A stretch of 64,000 nucleotides of DNA from an uncultured Clostridium sp. (GTDB taxonomy: Bacteria > Bacillota > Clostridia > Clostridiales > Clostridiaceae). The notes beneath the pieces were generated by a model. The model did no database searches. It saw only the letters and a program-made list of their open reading frames with translations, and was not told where the DNA came from. The DNA is taken from NCBI RefSeq assembly GCF_947039605.1, contig NZ_CAMQZG010000001.1, positions 1-64,000 of the forward strand. The letters run 5' to 3'. The position numbers and the translations under genes were made by a program. Positions 54,016 through 64,000 of the stretch are shown piece after piece (the first letter of the stretch is position 1; every line of letters starts with the position of its first letter).

Positions 54016-54165
54016 TTAGTTATTCTCAATGTATTCACAAGGTAAGTTAGCAACTGTTGCTGATGTCTTACAAGCTGATTGACATGAGTTTGCACACTCT
54101 TTACATCCAGGTCTTTGTAAGCTATTCTTTAAGTTTGACTTATTTATTGTCTTTATATGTTTCAT
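54016..54165 (-). CDS. scfA: SCIFF ranthipeptide precursor with five cysteines
   Basis: A 49-codon gene. It begins MKHIKTINKSN, the hallmark SCIFF start, and contains C21-x2-C24-x3-C28-x3-C32-K-T-S-A36-T37 and a last Cys43. The family name means six cysteines in forty-five residues; here the fifth is Ala36. Cys32 and Thr37, the pair joined by a thioether in the Thermoanaerobacter homologue, are kept, so maturation should still be possible. GGAGG precedes the ATG. It lies between yajC and the maturase gene. The role of SCIFF peptides is not settled. Confidence 0.93.
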   Translation of the reverse strand: MKHIKTINKSNLKNSLQRPGCKECANSCQSACKTSATVANLPCEYIENN

Positions 54166-54248
54166 TATCCAGTTCCTCCATTCATAAACAATTCAGAAAC
54201 AATTTTACCATATTTCTGACTTTATTTAAAGATTTTTTATAAATAATT

Positions 54249-54539
54249 TTATATTACCTCTTTATTATCTGATTTGCTATCTAATTTAGAGTTTATTCCA
54301 TCCTTAGATATTCTAATTCTTGTTCCTTCAGAATCAATAACTACCTCATCTCCATTGATTTTAACTACTTTACCAATAATTCCACCTTTAGTTAAAATTT
54401 TATCGTGTGTTCTTAATTCATCAATCATTTTTAAACGATTCTTTTGTTTCTTTCTTTCTGGAACAATCATCATTGCCCAAGTAATTATAAAGATTAAAAT
54501 AATCGGCGCAAATAGAAACAATAATTGAGTCATATGCAT
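54249..54539 (-). CDS. yajC: Preprotein translocase subunit YajC
   Basis: A 96-residue single-helix protein (helix about 5-25, FLFAPIILIFIITWAMMI) with a cytosolic domain carrying PERKKQKNRLKMIDEL, HDKILTKGGIIGKVVKI and VIDSEGTRIRISKDGI. Length and pattern match YajC, which associates with SecDF. AGGAGTG precedes the first ATG; the second ATG, two codons later, is possible. It is separated from secDF by the SCIFF pair, and follows tgt. Confidence 0.95.
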   Translation of the reverse strand: MHMTQLLFLFAPIILIFIITWAMMIVPERKKQKNRLKMIDELRTHDKILTKGGIIGKVVKINGDEVVIDSEGTRIRISKDGINSKLDSKSDNKEVI

Positions 54540-54583
54540 AATTAATCACTCCTAGCATCTTATGTTTATTTGTGCTGGTTATA

Positions 54584-55729
<1,146 letters not shown>

Positions 55730-55835
55730 TCACATCCTCATTATAAATATAATCAAACCCTATATTATAGGATAATTTAACTTTTTAATCTTACATCATT
55801 CTTTATCTACTAATCTAGTCATATATGTTTACAAA

Positions 55836-56864
55836 TTAATCATCTATAAACATAGAATCTCCAAATGAGAAAAATCTGTATTTCTCTTCAACAGCAGTTT
55901 TATAAGCTCCCATTACAAGATCCTTATCAGAAAGTGCTGATACAAGCATTATAAGTGTTGATTCTGGAAGGTGGAAGTTTGTTATAAGATTATCTACAAT
56001 CTTAAACTTATATCCTGGATAGATAAATATTGAAGTCCATCCACTTGCTTCTTTAACCATTCCATTTTCATCACCAATAGTTTCTAAAGTTCTTGTTGAA
56101 GTTGTTCCAACAGAAACTATTCTTCCACCATTTGCTTTTGTATCATTTATAAGTTTTGCATTTTCTGCATCTAAATGATAATACTCTGAATGCATTATAT
56201 GATCATTAATATCTTCAACTTTAACAGGTCTAAATGTTCCAAGACCTACGTGTAAAGTTACATAAGCAATATTAACACCTTTAGCCTTAATCTCATCTAA
56301 AAGTTCTTTTGTAAAATGAAGCCCCGCTGTCGGTGCTGCTGCTGAACCTTTTTCTTTAGAATAAACTGTTTGATATCTTTCTTTATCCTCTAATTTTTCA
56401 TGAATATATGGAGGAAGTGGCATTTGTCCTAGTTCATCTAAAACTTGCTCAAATATTCCATCATACTTAAATTCTATAATTCTACTTCCTTCTTCCCCAA
56501 TTCCAACTACCTGTGCCTTAAGTTGTCCCTCACCAAACTCAATGATAGAACCTACCTTAGCTTTTTTACCTGGTTTTGCAAGTGCTTCCCATTTGTCTCC
56601 CTCTATTCTTTTTAATAAAAGAAACTCCATTTTAGCTCCTGTTTCAGCTTTTTGACCAATAAGTCTAGCTGGAAGAACTCTAGTATTATTTAAAACTATA
56701 GTATCTCCTTTTTTAAGATAGTTTACTATCTCATTAAAATGTTTGTGCTCTATTTCCTTTGTATCTCTATGAATAACCATAAGCTTTGATGCATCTCTTT
56801 TTTCAAGAGGACACTGTGCTATAAGTTCTTCTGGTAAATCAAAATAAAAATCATTAACCTTCAT
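55836..56864 (-). CDS. queA: tRNA preQ1(34) S-adenosylmethionine ribosyltransferase-isomerase
   Basis: A 342-residue enzyme of queuosine biosynthesis that adds the epoxycyclopentanediol from SAM to preQ1-tRNA. Seen: [65 protein letters not shown], and [14 protein letters not shown]. Length is typical. GAGGTG precedes the ATG. It follows ruvB by 25 bases and precedes tgt by 112 bases. Confidence 0.98.
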   Translation of the reverse strand: MKVNDFYFDLPEELIAQCPLEKRDASKLMVIHRDTKEIEHKHFNEIVNYLKKGDTIVLNNTRVLPARLIGQKAETGAKMEFLLLKRIEGDKWEALAKPGKKAKVGSIIEFGEGQLKAQVVGIGEEGSRIIEFKYDGIFEQVLDELGQMPLPPYIHEKLEDKERYQTVYSKEKGSAAAPTAGLHFTKELLDEIKAKGVNIAYVTLHVGLGTFRPVKVEDINDHIMHSEYYHLDAENAKLINDTKANGGRIVSVGTTSTRTLETIGDENGMVKEASGWTSIFIYPGYKFKIVDNLITNFHLPESTLIMLVSALSDKDLVMGAYKTAVEEKYRFFSFGDSMFIDD

Positions 56865-56889
56865 CTTTACTACACCTCTTTATCTATAA

Positions 56890-57927
56890 TTAAAACAACG
56901 TACATTGTGCATCGTTTGCTACTCTTTTGCTTTTACTAATATCTCTTTCAAGATGATTATAAGCTTTTTCTGTTGCCATTCTTCCTCTTGGAGTTCTAAC
57001 TATGAATCCCTTTTGAAGAAGATATGGTTCATATACATCTTCTATTGTATCAAGTTCTTCACCCACAAAATAAGCAAGTGTTTCTACCCCAACAGGGCCA
57101 CCCTTAAAATTATCAATTATAGCAGTTAAAATATTATTATCAACTCTATCAAAACCTTCTTTATCAACATCTAGAAGTTCTAGTGCTTTTATAGCTGCTT
57201 TTTCATCTATCATTTTTTCACATTTTACTTCTGCATAATCTCTAACTCTTTTTAAAAGTCTATTTGCTATTCTTGGTGTACCCCTTGATCTTCTTGCAAC
57301 CTCAAGTGCTCCTGCTCTTGTAATATCACAACCTAGTATATATGCACTTCTAATAATTATCTCGCATAATTGGTCTATTGTATAATATTCCATAGAACAT
57401 AAAACTCCAAATCTATCTCTTAGCGGCGCACTAAGCATTCCTATTCTTGTAGTAGCACCTATTAAAGTAAATTTAGGGAGGTCAAGTCTTATTGACTTAC
57501 TTGCTGCACCTTTACCTATTATGATATCTAAAACATAATCCTCCATAGCAGGATATAATATCTCTTCTACACTTCTATTAAGCCTATGAATTTCATCTAT
57601 AAATAAAACATCATTAGTATTTAATGTAGTTAAAATGGCTGCAAGGTCACCTGCTCTTTCTATTGCAGGCCCTGATGTAATTTTTAAATTACCACCCATC
57701 TCATTTGCAATAATACTAGCAAGCGTAGTTTTTCCAAGACCTGGAGGACCATATAAAATAACATGATCTAGTGCTTCTTCTCTTCTTTTAGCAGCTTCAA
57801 CAAATATGTTAAGTCTTTCCTTAACCTTATCCTGACCTATATATTCATTTATCTTCTCTGGTCTAAGACTATATTCATTATTAACATCTGCACCCATCTC
57901 TCTAGAACTTATTATTCTATCTTCCAA
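56890..57927 (-). CDS. ruvB: Holliday junction DNA helicase RuvB
   Basis: A 345-residue AAA+ motor for branch migration. Seen: [20 protein letters not shown] (RPxxxxxxIGQ), Walker [11 protein letters not shown], Walker [12 protein letters not shown], sensor [18 protein letters not shown], and the C-terminal wing [11 protein letters not shown]. It starts with TTG after AAGGGGCG. It begins 13 bases after the ruvA stop. RuvC is not in the window, as is usual in this position for Firmicutes, which use RecU. Confidence 0.98.
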   Translation of the reverse strand: MEDRIISSREMGADVNNEYSLRPEKINEYIGQDKVKERLNIFVEAAKRREEALDHVILYGPPGLGKTTLASIIANEMGGNLKITSGPAIERAGDLAAILTTLNTNDVLFIDEIHRLNRSVEEILYPAMEDYVLDIIIGKGAASKSIRLDLPKFTLIGATTRIGMLSAPLRDRFGVLCSMEYYTIDQLCEIIIRSAYILGCDITRAGALEVARRSRGTPRIANRLLKRVRDYAEVKCEKMIDEKAAIKALELLDVDKEGFDRVDNNILTAIIDNFKGGPVGVETLAYFVGEELDTIEDVYEPYLLQKGFIVRTPRGRMATEKAYNHLERDISKSKRVANDAQCTLF

Positions 57928-57940
57928 TCTTTATCGCCCC

Positions 57941-58555
57941 TTAACTCATTAAAAGCCTTAAGCTTTCTTTAATAATATTTTCTATAGTCTGCGTAACATC
58001 AACTTTTTCTAGAACCTTTTTAGCCTCTTTATCTGTATATCCAAGAGCCATTAAAGCTTCCATTGCCTCTTCTTGTCTTGCTTCATTACCAGCAATAGCT
58101 TCAAGCATTGAAATATCCATACCTTCTGTATCTGCTGATATTGTTTTATCTTCTTTTTTAAGTTTATCTGTAAGCTCTAAAATAATTCTTTGAGCTGTCT
58201 TTTTTCCAATCCCTGGTGCTCTTGTAATATGTTTTTCATCACCAACAATTATTGCATATTTTAAATTTAAAACTGTACTAATTGATAATAATGATAATGC
58301 TGCTTTAGCCCCTACTCCATTTATAGAAAGTAATAAGTTAAACATGCTAAGTTCTTCCTTTGTCATAAACCCATAAAGACCTATGAAATCTTGTCTTACT
58401 ATTTGCTCTATATAAAGTTTTACTTCATCTGAAACTTTTGGCATATTTGCAATAGTATTACCTGATGTAAAAACCTTATATCCAATTCCACCATTTTCTA
58501 AAATAATATAATCTTTATTAAGTCCTTTAAACTCACCTTTTATATATTCATACAT
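57941..58555 (-). CDS. ruvA: Holliday junction DNA helicase RuvA
   Basis: A 204-residue protein that binds four-way junctions. It has an N-terminal OB fold (YEYIKGEFKGL, IENGGIGYKV), two helix-hairpin-helix motifs (LLSINGVGAKAALSLLS and APGIGKKTAQRIILELTDKLK in parts: NGVGAKAA, GIGKKTAQRI), and a C-terminal domain (EALMALGYTDKEAKKVL) that contacts RuvB. Length is typical. AGGAGTG precedes the ATG. It is the first gene of the ruvA-ruvB-queA-tgt-yajC run. Confidence 0.98.
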   Translation of the reverse strand: MYEYIKGEFKGLNKDYIILENGGIGYKVFTSGNTIANMPKVSDEVKLYIEQIVRQDFIGLYGFMTKEELSMFNLLLSINGVGAKAALSLLSISTVLNLKYAIIVGDEKHITRAPGIGKKTAQRIILELTDKLKKEDKTISADTEGMDISMLEAIAGNEARQEEAMEALMALGYTDKEAKKVLEKVDVTQTIENIIKESLRLLMS

Positions 58556-58623
58556 TCTAATTCACTCCTAAAATTCAAGGTCTACATAATACTTTAACAC
58601 GAACAAAGGATATTATCAATAAT

Positions 58624-58676
58624 ACAAAAAAAAGAGGTAAGTATAGTCATTTAGACCTTTATACTCACCACTTAAA
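58624..58676 (-). terminator. Terminator of the 58682 gene
   Basis: GAGGTAAGTATA and TATACTCACCAC form an imperfect stem; in minus RNA it is followed by eight T residues. Confidence 0.75.
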
Positions 58677-58681
58677 AGACT

Positions 58682-59281
58682 TTAACCTTTATATGAATCT
58701 AATACTTCTTCACATTCTGCCCTTGTATCAAACACTCTTGCAAAACCTTTAATTCTTTCTACATCTGGTTCTGGAAAGTTATCAGTTTTTACAAAACTAA
58801 TATCCGCTTCCTTTTCTATAAATGCTTTACCATTTTCATCTGTTTTATATATTGCAATATATCCATCTTTATCTCCAATATAATATTTATTTGGAGTAAG
58901 TCCCGAACCTATTGCCTTTGAGAATGAAAGACTATTTTCACCCTTTTTACTTTTCTCATATCCTCTTGAAGTTAATATCTTTATAAGTTCCTCTTCTTCA
59001 ATAATTTCAACTTTTAAAGCTTTTTTAAGTTCTAATATTGTAATCTTACGATAAACTTCATCCTCGCCTTTTTCATTCTCCCTAGTGAACATTACAAGAA
59101 TATCATCCTTTAATCCGGCAGCTTCTTCTTTTATAACTTCAACTTCTTTACTTGCACTCTCAACTTTATTTAAGTTATAGTAATATGACCCTAAATAAAA
59201 CATTGTAAATACTAAAATTGCTAAAACAACCGCTATTATTGGTTTGTATTTTTCATATTTTGATTTATTGCTAAAATCCAT
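58682..59281 (-). CDS. Membrane-anchored protein with BofC C-terminal-like domain
   Basis: A 199-residue protein with one N-terminal helix (about 14-33, IIAVVLAILVFTMFYLGSYY), a charged linker, and a C-terminal domain with YIGDKDGYIAIYKTDENGK and GFARVFDTRAECEEVLDSY. The latter pattern resembles the BofC C-terminal domain, often seen next to ruvA in Clostridia. BofC is a sporulation intercompartmental regulator in Bacillus, but its relatives need not be. GAGGTGA precedes the ATG. It has its own terminator and is not part of the ruv operon. Family is tentative. Confidence 0.65.
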   Translation of the reverse strand: MDFSNKSKYEKYKPIIAVVLAILVFTMFYLGSYYYNLNKVESASKEVEVIKEEAAGLKDDILVMFTRENEKGEDEVYRKITILELKKALKVEIIEEEELIKILTSRGYEKSKKGENSLSFSKAIGSGLTPNKYYIGDKDGYIAIYKTDENGKAFIEKEADISFVKTDNFPEPDVERIKGFARVFDTRAECEEVLDSYKG

Positions 59282-59347
59282 CTAATCACCTCTTACAGTG
59301 ATTATTGACATCTCATTATAACTTTATACATTTATTTAAGCATTTAA

Positions 59348-59935
59348 TTATTTGCTATAGCAACATTCTACTATTACAAGTAGTTTCTCTTGGTCTATTT
59401 TCTTTAACATTCTTTTATAATGTATATAGAACCACTCATCTCTATCTTCTGACTCTTCTACACTCATCCACTTCCCATTATTTATAATTGCATAAGTTGC
59501 AAATTTTTCTCGTCTCTCTGGAATTATAATATCTTCTATCTTTGCATAATCAACCGCTTTTTTCTTTCTAATTGAACCTTTGACTTTTAACATTCCAGAA
59601 AATCTTCCACCAATTGTGAAACACATCATTTTCCCATTTTTATTTGTGTAATATCCAATATCACTATTATCTTCATTGTAATAATAACCATATTTAACAT
59701 CTGCAAATCTTTCTATATCAAAATTGAATTTTTCTTTTTCTATAAGAGTAAGTGTTTCCCATTCTTGCTCTACCTCCTCGCTAAAATTATTAAACTTTAA
59801 ATGTTTTTTTTCATCTTTATTTCTTTCATAGTATTCTTTTGGATAATATCCTATAAATTCATTATGAAACGGATATATCAAATCATTAACTTCATCTAAG
59901 CTATTACAAACTACCCCAAGACTAAAATACGCCAT
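59348..59935 (-). CDS. Unknown protein with GGRFSGML motif
   Basis: A 195-residue soluble protein, acidic and aromatic. The FTIGGRFSGML string followed by ATYAIINNGKWMS and a final VIVECCYS matches, from memory, a family of uncharacterised proteins found in phages and scattered bacteria (usual form IGGRWSGxL, then FAxxxxxGxW, then VDCHx). No function is known to me. GGGGGAG precedes the ATG. It could be of mobile origin, but no phage gene is adjacent. Confidence 0.6.
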   Translation of the reverse strand: MAYFSLGVVCNSLDEVNDLIYPFHNEFIGYYPKEYYERNKDEKKHLKFNNFSEEVEQEWETLTLIEKEKFNFDIERFADVKYGYYYNEDNSDIGYYTNKNGKMMCFTIGGRFSGMLKVKGSIRKKKAVDYAKIEDIIIPERREKFATYAIINNGKWMSVEESEDRDEWFYIHYKRMLKKIDQEKLLVIVECCYSK

Positions 59936-60085
59936 ACTATCTCCCCCAAGTAATAAATTCTATAAATAATTATACAATTTACATTATTTGGTAATCAAGT
60001 GCATATACGCTATTTTACTAAGTTTATTAAAAGTTTTTTCCTCGTTTTTTCTCATTTTAACGATAAAATTTGTATAATTATAACA

Positions 60086-60130
60086 TGAAAAAGCAGTATA
60101 TATTTTATTACGACAAAATATATACTGCTT
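60086..60130 (-). terminator. Terminator of the 60148 gene
   Basis: AAGCAGTATATATTTT (60091-60106) and AAAATATATACTGCTT (60115-60130) pair perfectly; five T residues follow in minus RNA. Confidence 0.85.
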
Positions 60131-60147
60131 CAAACAAATTATTCATT

Positions 60148-60600
60148 TTAGGTTGTGCATATTATATCTATCCATGAATCTAAAATTTCACTAAGGATAC
60201 TTTCATCCATATGCTTTCTTAAACTTTTACTCATTTTAGAATATTTATCGTTTGAATTTAAATCCATCTCTAAAATATCTAAAACTTCAATTATAAAATC
60301 TTTAAAGTCATCTACCTTCACACACGCTGTTATTTCATCTAAATCGTCATATAGATATATAGGTGAACTATCCTCATCTAAATCACAGAAAAACATCTCA
60401 CCCGTTAATTCAAGAGAACCTATAATATATCTGTTATCTTCCCATTCATACTGATTAAACACCTCTTCATTTGCATCTTCTAATGTTTCTCTTGAAAAAA
60501 TTCTTAAAGGACACTCTGAAAATACCCCTTTTGTTAATGGATATATTTCATCTAAGTTTCTTAAAAGAATTTCTAAATTTTCACTTCTTTTTTCATTCAT
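60148..60600 (-). CDS. Unknown acidic protein
   Basis: A 150-residue, strongly acidic soluble protein (many Asp/Glu; segments LRNLDEIYPLTKG, EDANEEVFNQYEWED, FFCDLDEDSSPIYLYDDLDEI). No family recognised; the pattern is loosely like SMI1/KNR4-type or immunity-like proteins, which is only an impression. The start is the ATG after GGGGGAG; an in-frame ATG at 60648 has no site. It has its own terminator and is not cotranscribed with its neighbours. Confidence 0.65.
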   Translation of the reverse strand: MNEKRSENLEILLRNLDEIYPLTKGVFSECPLRIFSRETLEDANEEVFNQYEWEDNRYIIGSLELTGEMFFCDLDEDSSPIYLYDDLDEITACVKVDDFKDFIIEVLDILEMDLNSNDKYSKMSKSLRKHMDESILSEILDSWIDIICTT

Positions 60601-60666
60601 AAAAATTCTCCCCCTAAATACTTCTATACAACAATTAATATTCAACAAAACTTAAAAAATCCCTTT

Positions 60667-60706
60667 AAAAAGGCACTTAGAAAAAAAAATTTTCTAAGTG
60701 CCTTAA
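60667..60706 (-). terminator. Terminator of the YfkN-like gene
   Basis: AAGGCACTTAGAAAA and TTTTCTAAGTGCCTT pair; in minus RNA five T residues follow. It ends the partial gene reading in from the right edge. Confidence 0.88.
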
Positions 60707-60708
60707 AA

Positions 60709-63700
60709 TCAACCTATTTTCTTTCTTTTATTTAATAATACCATTCCGCTAACTGCAATTATTGCTATAAGTGCATATGGTAACAATCCCATATCTCCTG
60801 TTTCTGGTAAAACATCTGGATTCTCAGGGTCTACCACTGGAGGAACTGGCTTTTCTGGATTAACTATAGGTGGCTCTGGTTTTTCTGGGTCTATTACTGG
60901 TGGAATTGTTGTATCCTCACCATCTATAGCTACCTGTTCATTGTAAACAAATTTAATATCTTTTACTTCTCTCATTTTTTCTATTATAGCATCTCTTACT
61001 GCAACTCCACTGTCCTTAACTTCAATTGCTCCACTAAAATCATAGTTATCACCTTTACCATACATAAAGTCAATTGTAACTACACTATAATGCTTGTCCA
61101 TTTCTATTTTAGTACCATCTGCAAGTCTCATAGATGATATTCTACTTCCTACTTCTTTTGTACTATCATAGTAAACTTGTAGTCCATAATATTGAACCCA
61201 ACCTATATTAGTATTCATAATACCATGCTCCATAACTCTTTTAAGGTCTGAACCTTTAAGTTTCATAGTTACAAGTGTATTATCAAAAGGCATTACATCC
61301 CACATATTACCTACCGTTATATCACCTTTATCTATTGATGTTCTAAGCCCCCCACTATTTGTAAGAGCTATATCAGCACCTGAAATTTCTGACATATACT
61401 GACTCATAAGTTGTCCAAGTTTTGTAACTCCATTATATTTTCTATCATGTGTTAAATCTGTATCAGTAGTTGCTATAACTTCATTTAATATTGGATTTAA
61501 GTCTTTTTCATACTTAGCTACAATTTCTTTTGTTACTGCATCTTCTGGTAATGTATCAACTCTCTCTGAAAGTTTATCATAGCTTGGTGTTATTGTTATT
61601 TTTCCATCAATAAGTTTATTTATTTCAAGCTTTCCAAGTGCTCTACCTTTATCATCAGCTTGAACTATTGGGACCCCATTAACTTTACCTGCAACGTACT
61701 CATGGCTATGGCCACAAATTATTGCATCCACATCTTTAGCATTTTTAGCTATCTCTGCTGCCTCACCTGTGATAGTTCCATCTTTAGCTTGCTCAGCTCC
61801 AAGATGACTTAAAACAATTACTAAATCAACATTTTCTTCTTCTCTTAAATGCTTTGACCATATATCTGTAGCTTCTGTTGGATCTTTAAACTCTAATGAT
61901 TCAACATTCTCTGGCTTTGTTTTATAAGCACTCTCTGGTGTTGCAAGTCCAAGGAATCCTATTTTAATTCCATCAAACTCTTCTATAGCATAAGGTTTTG
62001 CCCATTCTACTGGCTTATTTGTAGCTTTTTCATAAATATTAGACGCAAGGAATTGAATATCTTTATTCCAAGTTTTTATTTTATCTATTCCCCAATCAAA
62101 CTCATGGTTTCCAACTGCTGTATACTTCATCCCCATTTCTTTAAGAACTTTTGCTACCGGCTCTCCATATAATAAGTTTGAAATTGCACTTCCTTGATAT
62201 AAATCTCCTCCACCCACAAATACTGTGTTAGGATTCTCTGCTTTAATTCTTTTAACCTCACCTGCAAGCTTTGCAGCTCCTATATTTTTACCACTTTCAG
62301 CTATACTTCCATGGAAGTCATTTACTGATAATATATTTATTGATGTTTCCACTGCAAATTCTTTTACATCATCCCATGTAACTGACTGTGCATTTGGAGT
62401 TCTTCCATCTTCTGATGTTGGAATATCAACTTTTCCTGAATTGATAGCTTCAACTGCAACTTCTCTTTGAGCATCATCCCAGTCATTCCCTACTATCTTC
62501 CAGTTATTATCTACTTCTCTTTTAAGCTCACCATTTTCAATGTTTTGAATATAATCTGCTATCATATCTCTTATATCTGATATTGCATCAGCACCAGTAT
62601 CTTGTACTTTTTCATGCTCGCCTTCATCAAATACTTTAGCTGCTAAAACTGCATTATATCTATAGTCATTCACTGTTAAATAAACTATATCTTCATCTTC
62701 TACTTTTTTACCATCTTTCTCATATACAAAATTTTCTATTCTACTTCCAGCTTCTTTACTAATGTTAATATCATATTTAACACCATCAAGCATGTCATAT
62801 AAGTAGAATCTAATTTCTGGATTAAATGAGATTGTTAAATCTCCATCTTTGTAAGTATTAAAGAAATTTGCTGTCCACTCTGCATATTTTTTAAGTTGTT
62901 TTCCTGTAGTTTTGATAGTGTAAAGTTTATTATCAAATTTATATATTCTAGCTAAATTAGCCTTTGTAACTTCACCTCCCTTTAAATTTGACTGTGGGTC
63001 AAGCAGTGCTGCCCCTGAAATATGATATGAGTTCTCATAATCATCAAATTTTGAAATAGCTGGCTCGCTATAATGTATTTGTACTTTATTTATTAAATCT
63101 GTTATTCCTTGGTCTTCTATTGCTGACTGTGGAATATCTTTAATTTCATTAGGCTCTGCTAAATCTTTATCAAGAGTTCCTATAACTCCATTAGCATCTG
63201 TAAGAGCTACTTGATGTTCTGTTGATAATGCCTTTTTCACATTTGAATCTTCAGCAATACCTTTTGTTTTAATTAATGATGATTTTTTATCTACAACTTC
63301 ATATACATCATTTTTTTTCTCAAGTGTAAACTCAAATTTAGAAACACTATTCCCATTGCTTCCAGGTTGTGAAACTATAGCATTATTTACTGGCGCACTT
63401 TCTATTGTTGTATGACTATGTCCTGCTAAAACCCCTGAAACTTCAGGATTTTTAGTTGCTATATCAGTAGCACTATCTCCATCTCCATATTCATTATTAA
63501 GACCTACATGTGATGAAACAAAGTATAAATCTGCTCCGCCAACTTGTTTAATTTCCTCAATAACTTTAGTAACCTCTAGATCTGGGTTTGTAGCATTATA
63601 TCCATCTAAATGAACTTTATCCCAGTTAATGATATTAGGTGCAACTACACCTATTATAGCTACTCTTACTCCATCAACTTCCTTAATCATATAAGGCTCA

Positions 63701-64000
63701 TAAACTCTTTTTTTATCCTTATAAAGGTTAGAGCATAAGAAATTAAGTTTTTCATTTCCTTGTGACATAAAGTTATTCACTTCACTAATCCCTTGATTGA
63801 ACTCATGATTTCCAAGTGAAAAAGCATCATATCCTATAACATTCATTGCTTTTACCATTGGATTTTCTTTGCCTATAAATAAATGATTATAATTTCCTTG
63901 AACTGTATCTCCATTATCAACAATTAAAAGATCTGCATCTTTAGCTCTCTCTTGATTTACAATTGTAGAAATTTGATCAAGTCCACCATCCACATCTGAA
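60709..64000 (-). CDS. Cell-wall-anchored YfkN-like nucleotide phosphoesterase (partial)
   Basis: At least 1,096 residues; the 5' end lies beyond the window and the frame is open to base 64000. It contains two tandem metallophosphatase plus 5'-nucleotidase C modules. The first (CpdB-like) has DNGDTVQGN, GNHEFNQG, SSHVG, GHSHT. The second (UshA-like) has NDFHG, GGGDLYQGS, GNHEFDWG, LSHLGAEQ, GHSHEY and TNSGGLRTSI. A Pro-rich linker (PEKP/PENP repeats) leads to LPETGDMG, a hydrophobic helix and a basic tail, a sortase signal. Family enzymes hydrolyse 2',3'-cyclic nucleotides and nucleotides outside the cell. The gene is cut by the right edge. Confidence 0.93.
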   Translation of the reverse strand, partial: SDVDGGLDQISTIVNQERAKDADLLIVDNGDTVQGNYNHLFIGKENPMVKAMNVIGYDAFSLGNHEFNQGISEVNNFMSQGNEKLNFLCSNLYKDKKRVYEPYMIKEVDGVRVAIIGVVAPNIINWDKVHLDGYNATNPDLEVTKVIEEIKQVGGADLYFVSSHVGLNNEYGDGDSATDIATKNPEVSGVLAGHSHTTIESAPVNNAIVSQPGSNGNSVSKFEFTLEKKNDVYEVVDKKSSLIKTKGIAEDSNVKKALSTEHQVALTDANGVIGTLDKDLAEPNEIKDIPQSAIEDQGITDLINKVQIHYSEPAISKFDDYENSYHISGAALLDPQSNLKGGEVTKANLARIYKFDNKLYTIKTTGKQLKKYAEWTANFFNTYKDGDLTISFNPEIRFYLYDMLDGVKYDINISKEAGSRIENFVYEKDGKKVEDEDIVYLTVNDYRYNAVLAAKVFDEGEHEKVQDTGADAISDIRDMIADYIQNIENGELKREVDNNWKIVGNDWDDAQREVAVEAINSGKVDIPTSEDGRTPNAQSVTWDDVKEFAVETSINILSVNDFHGSIAESGKNIGAAKLAGEVKRIKAENPNTVFVGGGDLYQGSAISNLLYGEPVAKVLKEMGMKYTAVGNHEFDWGIDKIKTWNKDIQFLASNIYEKATNKPVEWAKPYAIEEFDGIKIGFLGLATPESAYKTKPENVESLEFKDPTEATDIWSKHLREEENVDLVIVLSHLGAEQAKDGTITGEAAEIAKNAKDVDAIICGHSHEYVAGKVNGVPIVQADDKGRALGKLEINKLIDGKITITPSYDKLSERVDTLPEDAVTKEIVAKYEKDLNPILNEVIATTDTDLTHDRKYNGVTKLGQLMSQYMSEISGADIALTNSGGLRTSIDKGDITVGNMWDVMPFDNTLVTMKLKGSDLKRVMEHGIMNTNIGWVQYYGLQVYYDSTKEVGSRISSMRLADGTKIEMDKHYSVVTIDFMYGKGDNYDFSGAIEVKDSGVAVRDAIIEKMREVKDIKFVYNEQVAIDGEDTTIPPVIDPEKPEPPIVNPEKPVPPVVDPENPDVLPETGDMGLLPYALIAIIAVSGMVLLNKRKKIG

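Overview
The window is AT-rich DNA (roughly 30 % GC by eye) from a low-GC Gram-positive anaerobe of the class Clostridia. Evidence: purine-rich AGGAGG-type ribosome binding sites before nearly every gene; a T-box leader on valS; a SCIFF ranthipeptide with its radical-SAM maturase, a Clostridia hallmark; HemZ; a K+-dependent membrane pyrophosphatase; lipoproteins and an LPETG wall-anchored protein. The block ruvA-ruvB-queA-tgt-yajC-SCIFF-maturase-secD-secF-(recJ locus)-apt-relA-dtd-hemZ-hisS-aspS resembles Peptostreptococcaceae-type genomes. The species cannot be named from the sequence. No tRNA, rRNA, CRISPR array, insertion sequence or intact prophage was seen.

Left part (1-10 kb): an unknown membrane protein; a T-box-controlled valS-folC operon, then a hemolysin III-like membrane protein; a small TPR protein; and an operon of an M16 peptidase, RecX and a membrane transglutaminase-like protein. 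From 10 to 26 kb lie regulatory and transport genes: an OmpR/PhoR-type two-component system; a divergent LysR / DUF4865 locus whose third gene, a tautomerase, is broken; the membrane pyrophosphatase; an orphan DUF262 protein; an unannotated 47-codon gene; a MerR regulator divergent from a MATE pump; a ClC channel; L-lactate dehydrogenase; exonuclease III; a lipoprotein cyclophilin; and an S66 carboxypeptidase.

From 26 to 40 kb: a large GH85 endo-beta-N-acetylglucosaminidase lipoprotein; a dipeptidase / short-chain reductase pair; YbaK deacylase; an ABC-2 exporter; a two-gene bacterial-PH-domain operon; glyA; a split ThrE-type amino-acid exporter; and a CsoR-family repressor. From 40.7 to 58.6 kb almost everything is on the minus strand and concerns translation quality, stringent response, DNA repair, queuosine tRNA modification and Sec export, with the SCIFF ranthipeptide pair embedded among the Sec genes. 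The right end holds several orphan genes and a partial YfkN-like cell-wall nucleotidase cut by the window edge.

The most notable observations: (1) the SCIFF precursor has only five cysteines, with Ala at position 36, while the Cys32/Thr37 pair is kept; (2) the gene at the recJ locus is an intact ORF whose DHH metal motifs are nearly all destroyed and which lacks the C-terminal domains; (3) a tautomerase pseudogene with a readable frameshift lies beside LysR-DUF4865, whose divergent promoters form one perfect dyad; (4) MerR and MATE promoters overlap face to face on one operator. Terminator hairpins are plentiful and define most transcription units.
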